Below, piece by piece: positions 25,101-40,100 of a stretch of DNA of 64,000 nucleotides (position 1 is its first letter; the number at the start of each line of letters is the position of its first letter). Made by a program: the position numbers and the translations under genes. The notes under the pieces were generated by a model. It did no database searches. It saw only the letters and a list, made by a program, of their open reading frames with translations, and had not been told where the DNA came from. The stretch is taken from the NCBI GenBank assembly GCA_037833965.1, contig AP031358.1, forward strand, positions 17,802,001-17,866,000. The letters run 5' to 3'. The stretch comes from Marchantia polymorpha subsp. ruderalis. Its lineage: Eukaryota > Streptophyta > Marchantiopsida > Marchantiales > Marchantiaceae.

Positions 25101-28100
25101 AAGAAGCACTTCGGAGTAGCAGACTTATTGCGTTACAGGAGGACTTGAGACTTAAACTTCTGAACTTCACAGAATCTAGAGGACCTGATAGGAGGTTCAT
25201 GCTCACTTCGGGGAAAGCACTTGTGCTTGATTTGATCCATTCGATGGATGTCGTGGATCACCTTCTTCAAGAAAATGCTTCTCAGCCCACAGACTGGACC
25301 TGGTCGCGCCAGGTACTTCGCATGCCAACAAGAACATAATATTGGACTAACGATTGACAGGAATATTTCGAAAACAACTATACATTTTCTCATCAACAAT
25401 GGAGCAGATTTGCAGACTTATTACACACATAATATCCTTCACTCATAGTGATTGTTTGAATTTATCGTTTTCCTGCAGTTACGATTTTATTCCTCAGAAA
25501 ATGGTGGCGCAACAGTGAAAATGGCACGAGCTGAATTTTCATATTCATTTGAGTACTTGGGCCTTTTATCCAGACTAGTGTACACGCCACTATCTGATAC
25601 CTGCTACCTTGTGCTCACTCAAGGGCTGCGCTTAGGATATGGTGGTAACATATTTGGCCCAGCGGGCACTGGCAAGACTGAGAGTGTGAAGGCACTTGGA
25701 CATTACCTGGGCAGAAAGGTCTGTACTTCGACAGAGCCTTTCATCAAGTATATCTGGATAAAATAACGAGTGACACTGTGCATACCATGAGCAAACATGA
25801 GGGGAGAAATGTCATTTCGGGTGTTTAAATTGAACATACCTCGGAAACGCAGCTATTGTTCTAGGATAACCCTGTTAGCTTGAAAGGTGAGGTTGAAGGG
25901 TTCTGGCAGAATTAGATGTTGGCCCTTTGTCTACACGTCCATGTTATTTTGTGTCATATAAAGTCATCAAATGAGCTAAATGCTGTGAACCAGATAATAT
26001 AAGAATGAGAGTAAGAGTTGGTATTCGGCAGGTTTTGGTTTTCAATTGTGACGGAGATTTCGATTTCAAAAGTATGGGCCGAATCTTCACTGGAATTCTG
26101 AAGTCCGGTACATGGGGATGTTTCGATGAGTTCAACAGACTCGAAGAAGATGTTTTATCAGCAGTCTCGCAACAGATTCAAGTTATTCAGGTGGCCCTTC
26201 GTGATAAGGTCGAGACAATTAAATTTTTGGGAAACATGGTCAAAGTAGACCATGATGCAGCTGTATTTGTAACAATGAACCCGAGATCAAACAAATATAC
26301 CGGGCGCTCAAAGCTTCCAGACAACCTCAAGTCTCTATTTCGTTCTGTCACAATGACCTATCCGAACATTGAGCTCATTGCCGAGGTGATGCTATATACC
26401 ATCAATTTTTTTAAGGCAGTTTTATTTTCAAATATTTTTTAACCTAAAAATAATAATTTAATATTTTTTTAGTTTATAAAACGATTATACGCATCTATTA
26501 TCCTTATAATTTCTAGCATTAGATCTTCACGGTGGTTACCTTTTCCTTTCTGAAGTTCAACTTACAGTAACCACATTTGACCTCATTTGACTGCCCCGCA
26601 ATCAGCTTCTTATGAATACATAGTGGTTCGAGTGGAATTCGGCTAAATAAGGAAGATTGAGTCTCAAACTTGGATTTGCTGCAGGTCAACCTCATCTCAG
26701 AGGGTTTCAGATATGCAAAAGTTATCGGTCAGAAACTGATAGTCGTATTTTCCTTTGCACAGGAGGTACATTTTTCCACCGTCTATGTAGTAGTGGTATT
26801 TATTTCTGTGACAGTTCGTTCAGATACGTGCTTCTCTCCATTTGTCCTTGAGAAGTTCAACTTTGATGTTTTCGTATTTTAAAACCATTGATCAGAAGAC
26901 TTCACTGCACAAACCTGACTCAAAGTCTTGGAAGAACGTTGGCCACCGACTTCGATTTCTTTTTTTTCATGGCAGGTATTATCCTCTCAACATCACTACG
27001 ACTGGGGATTGAGAGCAGTAAGGGTTGTGCTAAGCATGGGTGGAATTCTACTGGACAAGGAATCAAAGAATAATGCACCAGTGTCTGAAGACGTGGAGAA
27101 GCGGTTGATTGTCCACGCCCTTCTTACCACCACACTACCCAAGCTTATAACATCGGATTGTGGCCGATTTGAGCAGCTTGTGTTGGATGTTTTTCAAGAT
27201 GTGGACAAAATGTACATGGTCGATCAAAATCTCGAACGAGCTATTACAGATGTGCTGAAGGCAAAGAAACTTCAGGCAAGTACATTTTTCACTCACAGGA
27301 CTAGGAACTTACTTTGGAGCGGAGTATAGGATCGTTGTACACAGCACCTAAACCCAGGAATGTCGTCGTCACTTCTTAGGTTCTATGTGAAATGTTAACT
27401 TGACTTTCTTAAAACACCTCGTTCAACTCAAGAAACCTCGTTTCAATGAGGATAATCTCCGTACGGGACTACGTGTTAGAATCAGCACTCATCTAGAGTC
27501 AACCGAGACCCCTACTCGTGGGAAAAGTCAGAGTTTCTCACAAAGACAACCCCACTATTGATACGCTCCTGCCGTGAGACAACACTATCTGGCCATCATC
27601 ATTAGCCAGCGATTATGTTCACTTTTCCTATACAATGTTCATCGACGTATTTGAAAGTTAAAGACCCCCAAAAAACCTTGCAACCCACGGTGCTCAATAT
27701 TGGCTGTTGACGAACAAACCGCCCATCTTTTGTTAGAAAGCATCAATAATTACGTACCTCCTCCTACATGTGATCACCTACCACCAGCTTCGAACTCTCA
27801 AGTAGGAATGCACAGAAAATAGTCTTGAAGGTACAAAGTCCGAACGGAACCATCGTCTCAACACTTCCCTTCTTTTACAATTTTTTGTATTTTATGGTAC
27901 GCAGGTACTGGAATCTCAAGTTCAGAAAATCATCCAGCTTCACCTAGCTTGCAATCAGCGAATAGGTGTTAGCCTCGTTGGACCATCAGGAACTGGAAAG
28001 ACTACTGTGTGGCGAGTACTCCAGGCTGCTCTGAGTACTTCAACAAATCAAAACGTGAAAGTGCATGTTCTTAATCCCAAGGTAAGATAAGACTCAAGAG

Positions 28101-31100
28101 TTATTTACAGATAGTTGAGAAGATTCAGTCAGGTATACCCATGTCAGCACTCTTTAGGCATTTCTGAATGCTCGAAGCTTTGGTTCAACCTGATCCTGAA
28201 AACTCATCTTTCTAAGCAGGCACTTTCAAGACATCAACTGCTTGGTCATATGGATCTGGACACGCAAATGTGGTTTGATGGGGTGCTCACCTGTCTTGCC
28301 CGAAAGGTAAATGAGTTTTTCTGAATGAAAATTGGACCTCATTTTGACGCTAATACTTGTCCTGGAAAGGTATGTGTTTAGAAAAACAGTATCTGAACAT
28401 TCTATTGTCGATCAGGTGGCTAAAGAGTCACCGCACCAAAAGTCCTGGATTGTCTGCGATGGAGATGTTGACCCTGAATGGATTGAAGCTCTCAATTCCG
28501 TTCTTGACGATAACCGTGTACTCACGCTCCCGAGGTATCCGTCCAATGTGCCTTCCTGTAGATTCTCATGTTTTATTATAAGTTCGTGGGTGAAAAATGT
28601 TCTGGTCCCAGATGCCAGTGGTCAAGTTGTTCTAGAGGAATAAGCCATGACTTTATGTTTACTTCCACGAGCATGCTATCTACTTACTGCAGATCCGGCT
28701 ATATGTCAGATATAGCTTCAGTACCATCTATGAAAGTACCAACTTGAGGACTATTTATCCATACAGGGTGGGGAATCATTGCACGACGTAAACCTGTCCT
28801 TCAGGTTTCTCATTAAATGATGGCTTGAAGTAGCCAAATCTTTTCTCATGACTTTGCTCAAAGATGTAAACATGTCCGGAGCCCATCACTACTCATTTTC
28901 CAATGTGCACTTTCCCACTAAGCCCATCGACATTGTTTGGTAATGTCTGAAAGTGGGGAGCGCATACAGTTCGGATCCAATGTGAACATAATTTTCGAGT
29001 GCGAAGATCTGAGATTCGCATCACCAGCAACCGTCAGCAGAACAAGCATGATTATCTTTTGCAGTGATCTTATTACCTCATCCGTACTAGCTGCAAAGTG
29101 GTTATCCTCTCTGGTATCAAATCTTACATCACATTTTGTAGTGAGGTGTATGTGGTCAGAAACAAATTTTAAAACAGAGAAAGAGTTTACCCTCAGCTGA
29201 AAGCCTGTGGGTTATATTAAGTGCATCATAATAAGTTGAAACTTCAAACTTGCTTCAATGTCTTGTGACGGGTGTATGCAATTCGACATGTAGTGAGGGG
29301 ACTTCAGCCAACTCACTTCACCTCTGTAATTTCTTTTCAAATAGGAGGAAGATGTGAGGGATGCAGCTAAGAGATGGGTAGGCTCTTATTTGGAGAAAGC
29401 CCTGGACTGGGTTACTACTCATGAGTGCGCAATTCGTACATCAAAGGTACTTATTCAGAACTTTCTGAGAGGTTTTCAATTTTTCCAATCAAGATAAAGG
29501 ACAACGTGTGTAGAAATCACTCTTTTGTAGCTGCCAAGCGGGTTGTGGTGTTTCAGTGGGCTCTGCAGAATATATATGTCTAAAACCGTCGGTTGCCAGT
29601 ACCAAAGATGATTAACGTTGGGAACTGTTTGAATTGAGCAGGTCAGCATAACGAAAAATGTTCTCTCACAATTGGATGCTGTTACCACGGAGAACGATTT
29701 TTTGCGTGGACTTGCAGTTGGATTAGGATCCCTCATGGAGCCAGCTGTCCGGGCTGATTTCTACTCAGCCCTCGGGGACTGGTCTGGATACAGCGTCAAG
29801 GCCAGCTCATGGGCAGATCTTCCTGAACATCCACGCTATGTTGCGGAAACTACATCACCTGAAGAAACCTCATATCTGTCAATGATTCCAGTCGATAGCA
29901 TGGCACAAGCTGCAGTATTGATCTGGTTGTGGATTGCCAAATCCGAGCCTTTCATACTGGTATGTATTGCAGTTTGGTCTGCAAGCTGCCGATAGTCAGG
30001 GGATAGCTCAAGTTTTCTCCTTCCTCGCATTTTCTACTGATTCTGGCTCTCGTGCCTTCGCTGAAGCATAGTTCTTCAATTTCGAGCAGCAGAAGCAAAA
30101 ATAGGAACTGGGATGAAGGTGTTCACTTTTGAACTAGAAGGAAGTATTCTTAGTGAACTACACTTTGAATATCGCTTTGTGCCTAATGCCAAGATGTTTA
30201 CGGATTAATTTGTCAAACAGGTCGGACCCGAACAATGTGGTAAATTCACTTTGCTCACGTACTGTTTTAGCAAGTTGAAGTCCACAACGGTTTTGACTGT
30301 ACATTGTAGGCAAGTTTCTTCCCCGGCATGTTGTGCTGAATTTTATGACATGCGGAGAGAACAATGCACAAAATCGGATCTCACCATATATTTGAGCAGC
30401 TCATCTTTACTGACAACAGGATGCACATGATTCACACCCAAATAAACGTCTGCAATATCGTACCCAGAAGAGATCGTAGTTAGCAAGACAGCAGCTGGTC
30501 ACACTTTAACGGAAAAATGAAGTGACGTTGTAATCGCAATTTATGTGGACGCACCTCAGGTCCAGACCGTCATCTTTACATGAGAGAACGTGCGTGTGCA
30601 GTGCTGTTTGAGTCTGACATTGTCCTTTACGATGATAATGACTTGTACTCAGTGCACAAACAAGTGTTGATGACATCGTGGAAAGGCTCAATCTGGCTTG
30701 CAACACCTCCTTAGTAGCGGACGGCACTAAATTGTGTGTTCCAAAGGATGGGAAGAATCTGATTCTTTTCTTCCGGGGCATGAATCTTCTTCAACTGGAC
30801 AGGTGTGCTCAATAAATTGGCAGTGGGCTCCATTTATAATGTCTACTTAGTCAGGCGTGCATTTGCTGATGGCATCGTATTGGTTCTCCTTGACAGATTC
30901 AAGTCCAACCAGCTTATTTCCTTTCTGCAGCAGCTCATATCGTATAATGGTTTCTATGATAAGCAGCTTGACTTTGTTCGGCTGGAAATGATTCAGGTAT
31001 TAGTCTTTGTGCTTCTATCTGAGGAGAAAAAACTTAGCGGTAACCAACCTGAGACTGTACCAACGCTAGGGACGCTGCTTGGGTAGAGAACTGGGCTCCT

Positions 31101-34100
31101 CGGAGACTTTCATTCGCGTACCTTGTCCAGAGTTTTTCTTTCACTCGTGAGGAAATAGTTGACAAGGCATTGATGAATTACGGGAAATCTCAAATTTTAG
31201 GCTTAGAATCTGTTTCCGGCTGGGAGGGCGGGATGAGTAGGAATACCTTTAGGGGATTTTGCTGAATTCCTATACAAACTACTTTTCTTATTGATGATTA
31301 GAATCTTCTTTCAAATAAGAACAGATTACCAACAGAGTGTTCATTGTGACAGGTACGACGTGAGGGAGGGTAGGGTGATCTAGGAAGCTTCATCAGTGAC
31401 ACCATGGTGGATACTGAGGATCTCCTGAGGTTTAGCTCAACCTTTTCATAAATTTTGTTTACAACACTTGCATTATGAGTGGCTTCCTTGCGCAGGTAGT
31501 TGCAGCGATTTGCCTTCCTACATCGAATGTGGGACACTATGAACTGCCAATGAGATTCACAAGCATTGTTCGACTGGCTTACATGTCTTACCCGCCGCGT
31601 AGTGAACTTGAGGTATTGGCTTTTACAGTATCACCCCTAAGCATAAATACACACGAAGTAGGGTAAATCGTCACTCCTACATCCTCTTGGAGCTCCCTTT
31701 TCCTCAGGCAATCTGCTCAATTTTGGATATTCATGTGTAGATGATATACGAAACCATGCTCTCGAGAGTGCTTAATATAATGAAACCCTGCGATTCTGCG
31801 TGGAGTTTGTCTGCTGTTAAGGATCTCACAGGTTTGTTCCCACCTCGTCCAAGACCAATTCAATAACTTTCTTGAACAAAGTTTTATCTTTAATTCAGTG
31901 CTTCTGTGAGTTTGTTCCATAATGAGGGAGGTAACGATCTGGAAGAGAAAGTATTTGAATAACCAGGCTGGTTCTTATACTTTAGATGTCAAAACATTCC
32001 AGAAAGTGCTGAATGCTTTTTGTGCACACCCGAGTTTCAGGTAAAATACTACACATTTTTGAGGAGTTGAAGGTCTTCAGACTCGAGAACTGTGAAAACA
32101 GAAACAAATTTTCGCCACATCATCTATCAACCTGGATACAGGTGCTCTATACTCTACACAGCTCTGTGATATCTAGCAAGAACAATTATAAGATACCAAG
32201 AGCACGACAGTCGTCGACTCCCGGCATTGATAAGACTAATGGATGAGAAGGGCGATTATCCTTACGAGAGTATTTGAGGACCAAAAAAACTAATCTTGCA
32301 CTTATCCAGGGTTTGCACAAAGTACATTGATGGTTACCCCACAAAATTGCAACTCTCAGGAAATATTGAAAAGTTGAAACTTCACTCGTACTATGTTTGC
32401 CCGATTTAAAACTCCAGCTGACTGGAACTTCGTCTTCCGTCTTTGGCATTTGTCAGGGTCTGAAACGCTACAAGCTCAAGGAAGTTAGTGTGTTAGATGC
32501 GCTCTTCCATGAGGTGCGTAACATGTTTTCAGACATTTTCTTTGCTAAAAATTCAAATTCAAAGTTGAATCATTCTGCTGTTCTGAGAGACCGTTGGACT
32601 TAATTGCAAGAAGTTTCATGTAACAAAATTATGAATTTCGGTGTATGTCAGCATCGTCCAGTGCTTACTAAGCCCTCATATATGAAAAGACAGGTAAATT
32701 CCATACACAACAACTAGACCTTCCGTCCTTCCTAAAACGGTGACTTGAAAGTACAGGCAGTTTGTGTGTTTCGGGACCAGCTCAGGACGTCGGAAGAAGT
32801 GCAAGTTTTTGAGAAGATAATGTCCGTTGAATTCAAGGCTCAGGTCCTCGTCGAACCCTCAAAGAAAATAACACTTCGATTTGAGCTATATTGGCATCAA
32901 CGAACTCTTAATTTTAAGACACTGAATGGTATGAACCGCGCTCACCGAACTTTTACTTCATACTAACCTGACTTTGTGGGCTGCAGATGGATGCATACCA
33001 TTCTGGTCGAGTCTTCACAACTTGGTCGCCAGTCGAAAAGAAAGATTGCACTTTCCAAATTGACAGAGAAAAGCTCCTCACTCTCATGAAAATTGACGAA
33101 TTCCAGGATTTAGTCGCAGATTCACTGGCCACATACCAACATGACGTGAAGAACTTGACTATTATACTCTTTCCTGAGGTACGTTCACCCAATCGACCAC
33201 AGGAAAAGTCAGTTCCATCATCTCATTCAGCAATTCCTACCAGTTTCTTTGATTACAAAGATGTCAGGTCGATAGATGGTCTGTACACTTCCTTCTCAGA
33301 TCTCAAGTTATATCCCAGAGCAACCATGAGACCATGCAAGCTCGCAGGGAGTTCACATCTACCATAACATGTGAACACTTTAAACAGTTTCAAATTTTGT
33401 TGAGCTTACCCATGAATCCATCTTCGGTTTAATCTTTCATATTTCCTTTGAGTCTGAATCCATAGGAATTATAGGGATAAGTTTATTTCATATTCTGATA
33501 AAGATCAGTCGAATCACCGGCTAAATAAACATTTTTGCTGTAGTAATTTCTTTTATTTTTTGTAAACGGACGCTGTTCACAAATGTTAGTATACAGACAA
33601 CAGTGCACTTGTCTCGCTTCATTTGGGTTGTCGCTTTCTCGTCACTTCAAGATTCTTGACTTCTCAGAAAGGTTTCACAATTCCCTTTCTGCTTTGGCTC
33701 GTTACATATGTTGAATGGCTGCGATATCTTTTTGCAAAACATATAATCTTTGGAGTTAAATTTCATTCTACGGGAAAACTGTTCTTAGAATCACAAAGTC
33801 TATTAAGTTCAAGGTCTCAGTTACTTGTCTGAATATCTCTTACTGGTGAGAGTTTGGTGAAATTTCATAACATAAAGATACAAGCATAAGCTGCTAGTCC
33901 AACATTACGCACATCCAGATCTGCGTACTGTTAGACGCATTCGGTATCACGGGCCTTCCATACCTTATTTTATTCTCGGTCTCACTGATATATGCCTCTA
34001 TCTTATCTCGGTCATGCGGATGAAACAACAGGTTCTGCAGAGGATTGCTAAAATGGATCGAGCTCTGTCATCGCCTGGTGGACCACTTTTAGTCCTTGGA

Positions 34101-37100
34101 AGTCACGGTGTTGGGCGACGTTCTTGCCTGTCTCTGGCTGCATTCATGCACTCAATGGAGCTGTTTTCTCCTTCTGTTTCCCGGAGGTGGGTCACTTCTA
34201 TTTTCAGTTAAGTCGTCTGCAATATTCTTAACATGAGTACAGCCTACGAAAAAACCATTTCCTTTTTAATTCAAAATATTTTTATTACATCCAAATTTTT
34301 CTATTCTAATCCAATTTAATTATTATAAATTTTATCATTAGTATTTTGATGTTCTTTATTTTTATTTGAACATACGTTCTTGCCTTTTTGAATTCTCCAT
34401 AACTAGAATAAGAGGCAAGAAGAGTGACTTCTTATCTGAAAGTGGTCAATACTTTGAAGTCAAATTCTCCTTTATGATTGACGTGTATACGTGGACCCGC
34501 AGTTACAATCTACGATCTTTCCAGATGGACATTAAATCCGTAGTTCAAACTGCTGGCATCGAAGGCAGACCGGTGGGCAAACCTTTATGCATAGGTTTCA
34601 TCATTGAAAAGCAGAGCATTACTGCTAGATATATCAGAATGACTAGTATTTTGAACCTCTTGTTGACAGTGCCTTCTGCTTCTCCAACCTTGCTTACATA
34701 TATTTTAACCAGTTGAAGCTGTGCTTTGCAGATTGTTTTCTTCTTGGAGGACTACCAGTTGGTAGACTTGTCATTTCTACACATTGTGGATTCCCTTTTG
34801 TGCGTTGAGGGTATTTCTGGTTTGTATTCAACTGATGAATTACAGGTATAATTCTCCTCTTAAGTTTCTCTTCTTTCTCTTTTCCAGTTTAGGTCCATAC
34901 AAGACACAACATAAGGAGACTACTCAAAGAATTCCTGGGTTTGGTTAATGAGCTCGTGTAGAGCGACAACTAGAGCTGGTGGCATGTATTTTCACTCCTC
35001 GCAAATTGAACATTTAGACTGTAAGCCGTCTGGATAAGCTATCTAGCTTGATAGCCTTGGTTTTCTTCTCCAGGTGGTCATGGCACCGCTCCAGGAACTG
35101 ATGGCTCGCGACGGTTTCAAGCACCAAAATCTGTTGTCCTTCTTTATATCCAGAGTAAGTGTATAATAAAGTCGGAACGTCCAGCTACAATCTCATGCCC
35201 ACTAACGCTGCGAATGAGCTCATTTCGCTCTTCTTCATCACTGTATTTTACTGTTTTTACTGCTTCTTTATTATTATTGTTTACTGCTCTTCTCTATGTC
35301 TCTTTAGTACAATACGTCATCTATATTCGGCTGAATTTAGTATCTTTACATGAATCATTTGTTAAGAACGGAGTTCATCTCTGTATTAGCACGATATTAG
35401 TGAATTGAATTGTTAATTGTTCACAAGTCAAAAGTTAAAGCTAGTTAATAACATGATGGAATTTAATTGTGGATTTACTCAAGGGCTGAAGTAGGGTTCC
35501 ACAATTGTTCCTCAACTTAGTATTAAATTCAGAATTAGTGACTCATTTGTATGCTCTATTGTCTGCAGAGTATATCATACTACTAGCACGTGATGGTATT
35601 ATTTTACAAAAACACCTCGACACTTTGGGCTATTGAGTCTTTATCAGGGCCAATGCGGCTTCTCAAAATCCACGTTGTCAAGAAGTTTCAGGTTCAATCA
35701 ACACTCCACTTTAAAGATATGGTTTCCTGCAAGATTGAAATTTAATCTTAACTTTGCAGATGCTTTATCTTTGAGGTGGAATGTCAAGTGAAACTGAAAT
35801 TTCTTGGCAACGTGGAGTTTGAGAAAGCGCACTAGCTCTGAGAATTTTAGTCACAACGAAACTAGACAGACGAAGTTGTGTGAGTTTGAGTTTGAGTTTC
35901 TAGATTTAGGGATTTAAGAGTTCAATCTGCCGGAAATCATGAAATCTATACTGCATGTCATAGTACACACCTTGCTAACGATGAAGTACTTCAGATATCG
36001 GTCTTAATTTTGAGACCTCATTGCAGAAAATTGGAGTTGAGTCAGTTCTTAGTGTTACATCTCATAGCATACAAGACGGTAATGGGTAGTGGTAGCAAGC
36101 TATGGCTCATCCAACAGAGTAAATAAAGATATCAATCACTCTTGTGATACATCTACGAGACATCCCAATCAACTCCTGCAACGGAGTTCAGAAAATGAAA
36201 ATATTCATAAACTTCATTTGATCATCGCTGACCTAATGGTTTTATATGAATATTACATGATCGATCACTTCGTTTGGAGCCTTTTCTTCTAGAATTTTAT
36301 CACCAAGGATGAGACGAGAATTGAGTATTGTTATCTGCTGAATTGTGAACATGCTTGCATGCAAGAACTATGTCCTCAACTAAAGAATGAAATGCTTCCA
36401 GGTTCAGACAAACCTTCATATCGTTTTGAGCTTGAATACCAGACATCCAGATCATGAAGCACGACTCCAGAAGTGTTCAGCCGTTGTCAGCAAGTGCACA
36501 ATATTGCGTGTTGACAGCTGGTCTGAGAAAGGGATGCTGGAGTTCCTTCATTCTAGGTTACGAATGGCCCCGGAACCTGAACTTGATGGTGAACTAAACA
36601 AGAATCTTGAACAAATAATGATGGATATTCACAGAAGTGTTGTGAAAACTCAGGTTTCCGTGAGCTCTAGCCAGTTTGTTGCATTCGTGGAAGAGTTCAC
36701 AACTATGTTTTCGAGAAAGAAAGCAGATCTAACATCTCAGATGTTACATTTACAGGTGCAGTACCATGCATTAACTGATTTCACTATCTTTCGTAATGTA
36801 AAGTCGCACAAGGAGCAGCGTGATATCGAAGTGATATTTGTCCTTCTGGAACTGCAGCATAGCAGAACATTGATAACCCTTGAATCCCATCTGCTGTGCA
36901 AAGCTGGACTTGAAAGGGCAGCTTCTGCAAAGCCTTAGTTTAGCATTCCCACCCAAGATATCAATGTTTTATCTTGACTGTTCACAAGCTCAGAAACTGT
37001 TTGTGTTGATACATCACCGGAATTGACTAGCAGAAGACATATTTTGAATGTGAAGATAATACTCAAATGTCGATCGAAAGGAATGCAAAACTGAAGGAAG

Positions 37101-40100
37101 ACCGCACTCTCTCCTTTTGAACTTGCAGACGGGATTGAGCAAGCTAGCAGTAGGTGCCTTGCAAGTGGAGCAGTTGTCTCAAGAGGCTGCTGTTCAGGAA
37201 AAGCTTTTGGTAGCCAAACAGAGACAGGCTGAGGAATCACTCCAGAAGATTACCCAGTCAATGCAATCATTGACTGCAAACAAGGCAGAGGTAGAAAACC
37301 TTAAATCGGGGCTTCATAACGAGGAAGCTCAATTACAGGCTCAGAAGGAAAGTGTGGAGGATGAGTTAAGGAAGGTGCAACCCCAAGTGGATGCTGCGAG
37401 AAAAGCTGTGGGCCAAATCAAAAGCGACCATTTGAAGTAGGTTCGATGCTCTTGAACTGAAGCTCTAACCACTTCTACAGAATCACACGAATTAACTGCA
37501 GATCTACTCATACTCTGCTGATGAATAAATTCTTCCTCGACCGCATACTAATCACTACAAATTCCTGCGCCACAGTGAAATTCGGTCTTTGAAAATACCA
37601 CCAGACGCTATAAGAGATGTACTAGAAGGAGTACTCCGGATAATGGGAAACTACGACACATCTTGGCTCAACATGAAGAAATTTCTCGCGTCACGAACGG
37701 TCAAGGAGGAGATCATGAATTTTGACGCTCGCAAGGTCAAAAAAGAGCTTTGTATAGATGTTCAAAAGCTCATCAGCAGGAAGTCTTCTTCATTCGATCA
37801 TGCTACGATCTATCACGTCAGCGTTGCTGCTGCCCCTCTAGCAGGTCAACCTTGGTCTTCTCTAAGAAACTTAGCAGATTATTCTGCGGTGAATTTCCTT
37901 CCTTCCTTTCCTCCCATAAAACACACATTGACCTTGTGTTTGGCTGTCCCATCCAGCTTGGGTGAAGGCAAACCTGCAGTACGCACTTGTATTGGATCAA
38001 ATCCGACCTTTACAAGAACACATCAAAGAGCTGACTAAACCTCTGGAAGCTTCAAGGCGGCGTATACAGCAGTGCGAGCAGGACCTGGATGGGGTTGATC
38101 TTAATGTTGCAGCTTTGAAAGCGGAGTTTAGCACTCGCACAGGCGAGGCAGAAGCATTAAAATTAAATCTTCAGATTGCTACTTCAAAGGTTGCTTCCGC
38201 TAAGGAACTTCTAGCGAAACTTAGTGGCGAAAAACTTCGATGGGAAAATCACGTAAGACTCAATGCTCTCGAAAACGAATCCTTTCTTGTCTGCCATGTT
38301 TTCACATCGCTTTGTAGGTTTTGTTTCTGTCGAACTTCCTTCCTATCTCCATTCCCAGCCTTTACGTTAAGGTTCAATTTTCTGTATCGCCTTACTGAAG
38401 ATTATATACCAATCTATACAGGTCACAGAACTGGAGAAAGAGATTGCACAGCTTGGATTCTCTTCTCTTATGGCAGCAGCTTTCATAATATACTTGGTTC
38501 CAGCTTCTGAGGACTATCGTCATACTATGGTCTCACAGTGGCAAACCCTGTATCAAGGCGGACTCGAAATTAAGACTCCACGTGCAGCGTACCCAACGAC
38601 GACATCTAGAACTGAGTCTGAACCCTTTAGCTTCAGAAGGTTCATGAGTACTGAAAGTGAGACACTTCTTTGGAAGACAGCAGGGCTTCCTTCGAATGAA
38701 ACGACTATTGAAAGTGCAATTGCGGTCAATCACACCAAGAAGTGTCGATTGATCGTTGATCCCTTGGGTCAAGCTGTCCAGTGGCTGATAAGCTGCTTCG
38801 CAACACTGAACACTCCCTTCGAGGTCGTGGGGCAGAAAGAAACTCGTTTTACAACAGCCCTTCAACTTGCAGTGCGTTTTGGGAAAGCATTGATTGTTCA
38901 AGATGTGGATGAAATTGAGCCCTTGATGTTCCCTCTACTCAGGAACGATCTTGAACGCCAGAATTCCAAATGGACTGTGAGAGTTGGTGGCAAAGTAGTC
39001 GACTTTGACGAGAACTTCCAACTTTATCTTATCACTCGACAATCTCATTTAACTGTTCCCCCTGACACCCTGTCTCTGTTCTTACAAGCAAACTTCACTG
39101 TCACCCAGCCTGGGCTAGAGAAACAGCTGCTAGCTCTCACTCTCCGCAAGGAACGACCGGATCTCGAAGAGCAAAACAGCAAACTCATCCAGGTAAGACT
39201 CAACGAATATCGTTTGAGTCACCGATAGCACCCTCGGCAGCAGGAACTGCATAGTCATGGAATACACATGCATCCTATAATCTGATAAATACATTTAAGG
39301 TAGACTAGCACACCTCAATTATGGCATTACTTCTGTCATTGAGCTACTTACATATAGCACAATTTACCTTTCAACCTTCAACATTTTCGTAGCAGAAGTT
39401 TGACAACATTCGGTTTGATCAGCTGTACGAGCTGCCAGTCAGTCATCAAGATGCTCCCAGCTGAATTAATCTGATCTAATGTTCCCAATACTGCAGTCGG
39501 AGGAGAAGCTTCGTCTGCAGCTTCTGGATCTGGAGAAGAAGCTTTTGGAAGAGCTGTCATCTTCAAAAGGAGATATTCTGGAGAATCAAGTTCTCATTGA
39601 TTCACTCAACGAGACAAAAATAAAAAGCGCGAACATCAGCAGATCTTTGAAAGATCTCGCTAGTTTGCAAGAGACTCTGAACGCAAAAAGTCGTGTTTTT
39701 GAACCTTACGCCAACTTGGGAAGTTTGATTTTCTTTTTGCTTCAGGACTTGGTCAACCTCAGTCCCATGTACTGCTTTGGCCTCAGTCTGTACTTCCAGC
39801 TCTTTGAAAGGGCACTGATCTTGACGAGGGAATCTCGATCGATCAGCCGTAATACCACACCGAGAGGGCGACATAGTGAAGATGAAGAGGTGAGTTATAT
39901 CCAGAGTATGTCTATGCAGTTGGTGGAGCTTATGTATTCCCACGTCTCCAGATCGTTGTACAAAAATGATCGATTGACATTTGCAATGCATATGGCTGTG
40001 AATATAACATCCAAGGAGAAACCCACACGAGCTGAGCTGACATATTTTATCCAACACCTGGCGACCAATGAGATGCTCGTAGACATGACATTGTTGGGTA

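Larger units (their letters stand above)
7180..25312 (+). other. Dynein-2 tail and linker exons (1-35)
   Basis: Exons: ~7180-7323, 7505-7735, 8097-8276, 8730-8858, 9085-9240, 9535-9635, 9752-9893, 10192-10292, 10402-10447, 10821-10916, 11167-11241, 11352-11570, 12092-12165, 12252-12411, 12715-12780, 14050-14150, 14376-14459, 14686-14749, 17285-17407, 17631-17846, 18167-18355, 18472-18563, 18821-18914, 19135-19239, 19416-19583, 19881-19991, 20236-20352, 20551-20688, 21368-21495, 21804-21867, 22126-22290, 22398-22490, 24153-24214, 24443-24551, 24989-25312. These encode the stem that binds intermediate and light intermediate chains, and the linker whose swing is the power stroke. Boundaries were set by gt/ag sites, phase and alignment. 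The donors at 7736 (gttcct) and 18564 (gtggtt) are weak by consensus but required by frame and homology. Confidence 0.88.

Noticed and set aside
30353..30411. Candidate AAA3 exon with HHIFEQL-like text
   Set aside because: It needed frame changes. The exon at 30653-30802 supplies [13 protein letters not shown] in exact phase after the GC donor at 30310.
32360..32456. Apparent frameshift in AAA4 (HSYYVCPI followed by a stop)
   Set aside because: The small exon 32081-32141 ([12 protein letters not shown]) joins 32040 and 32457 in phase, so the gene is not broken here.
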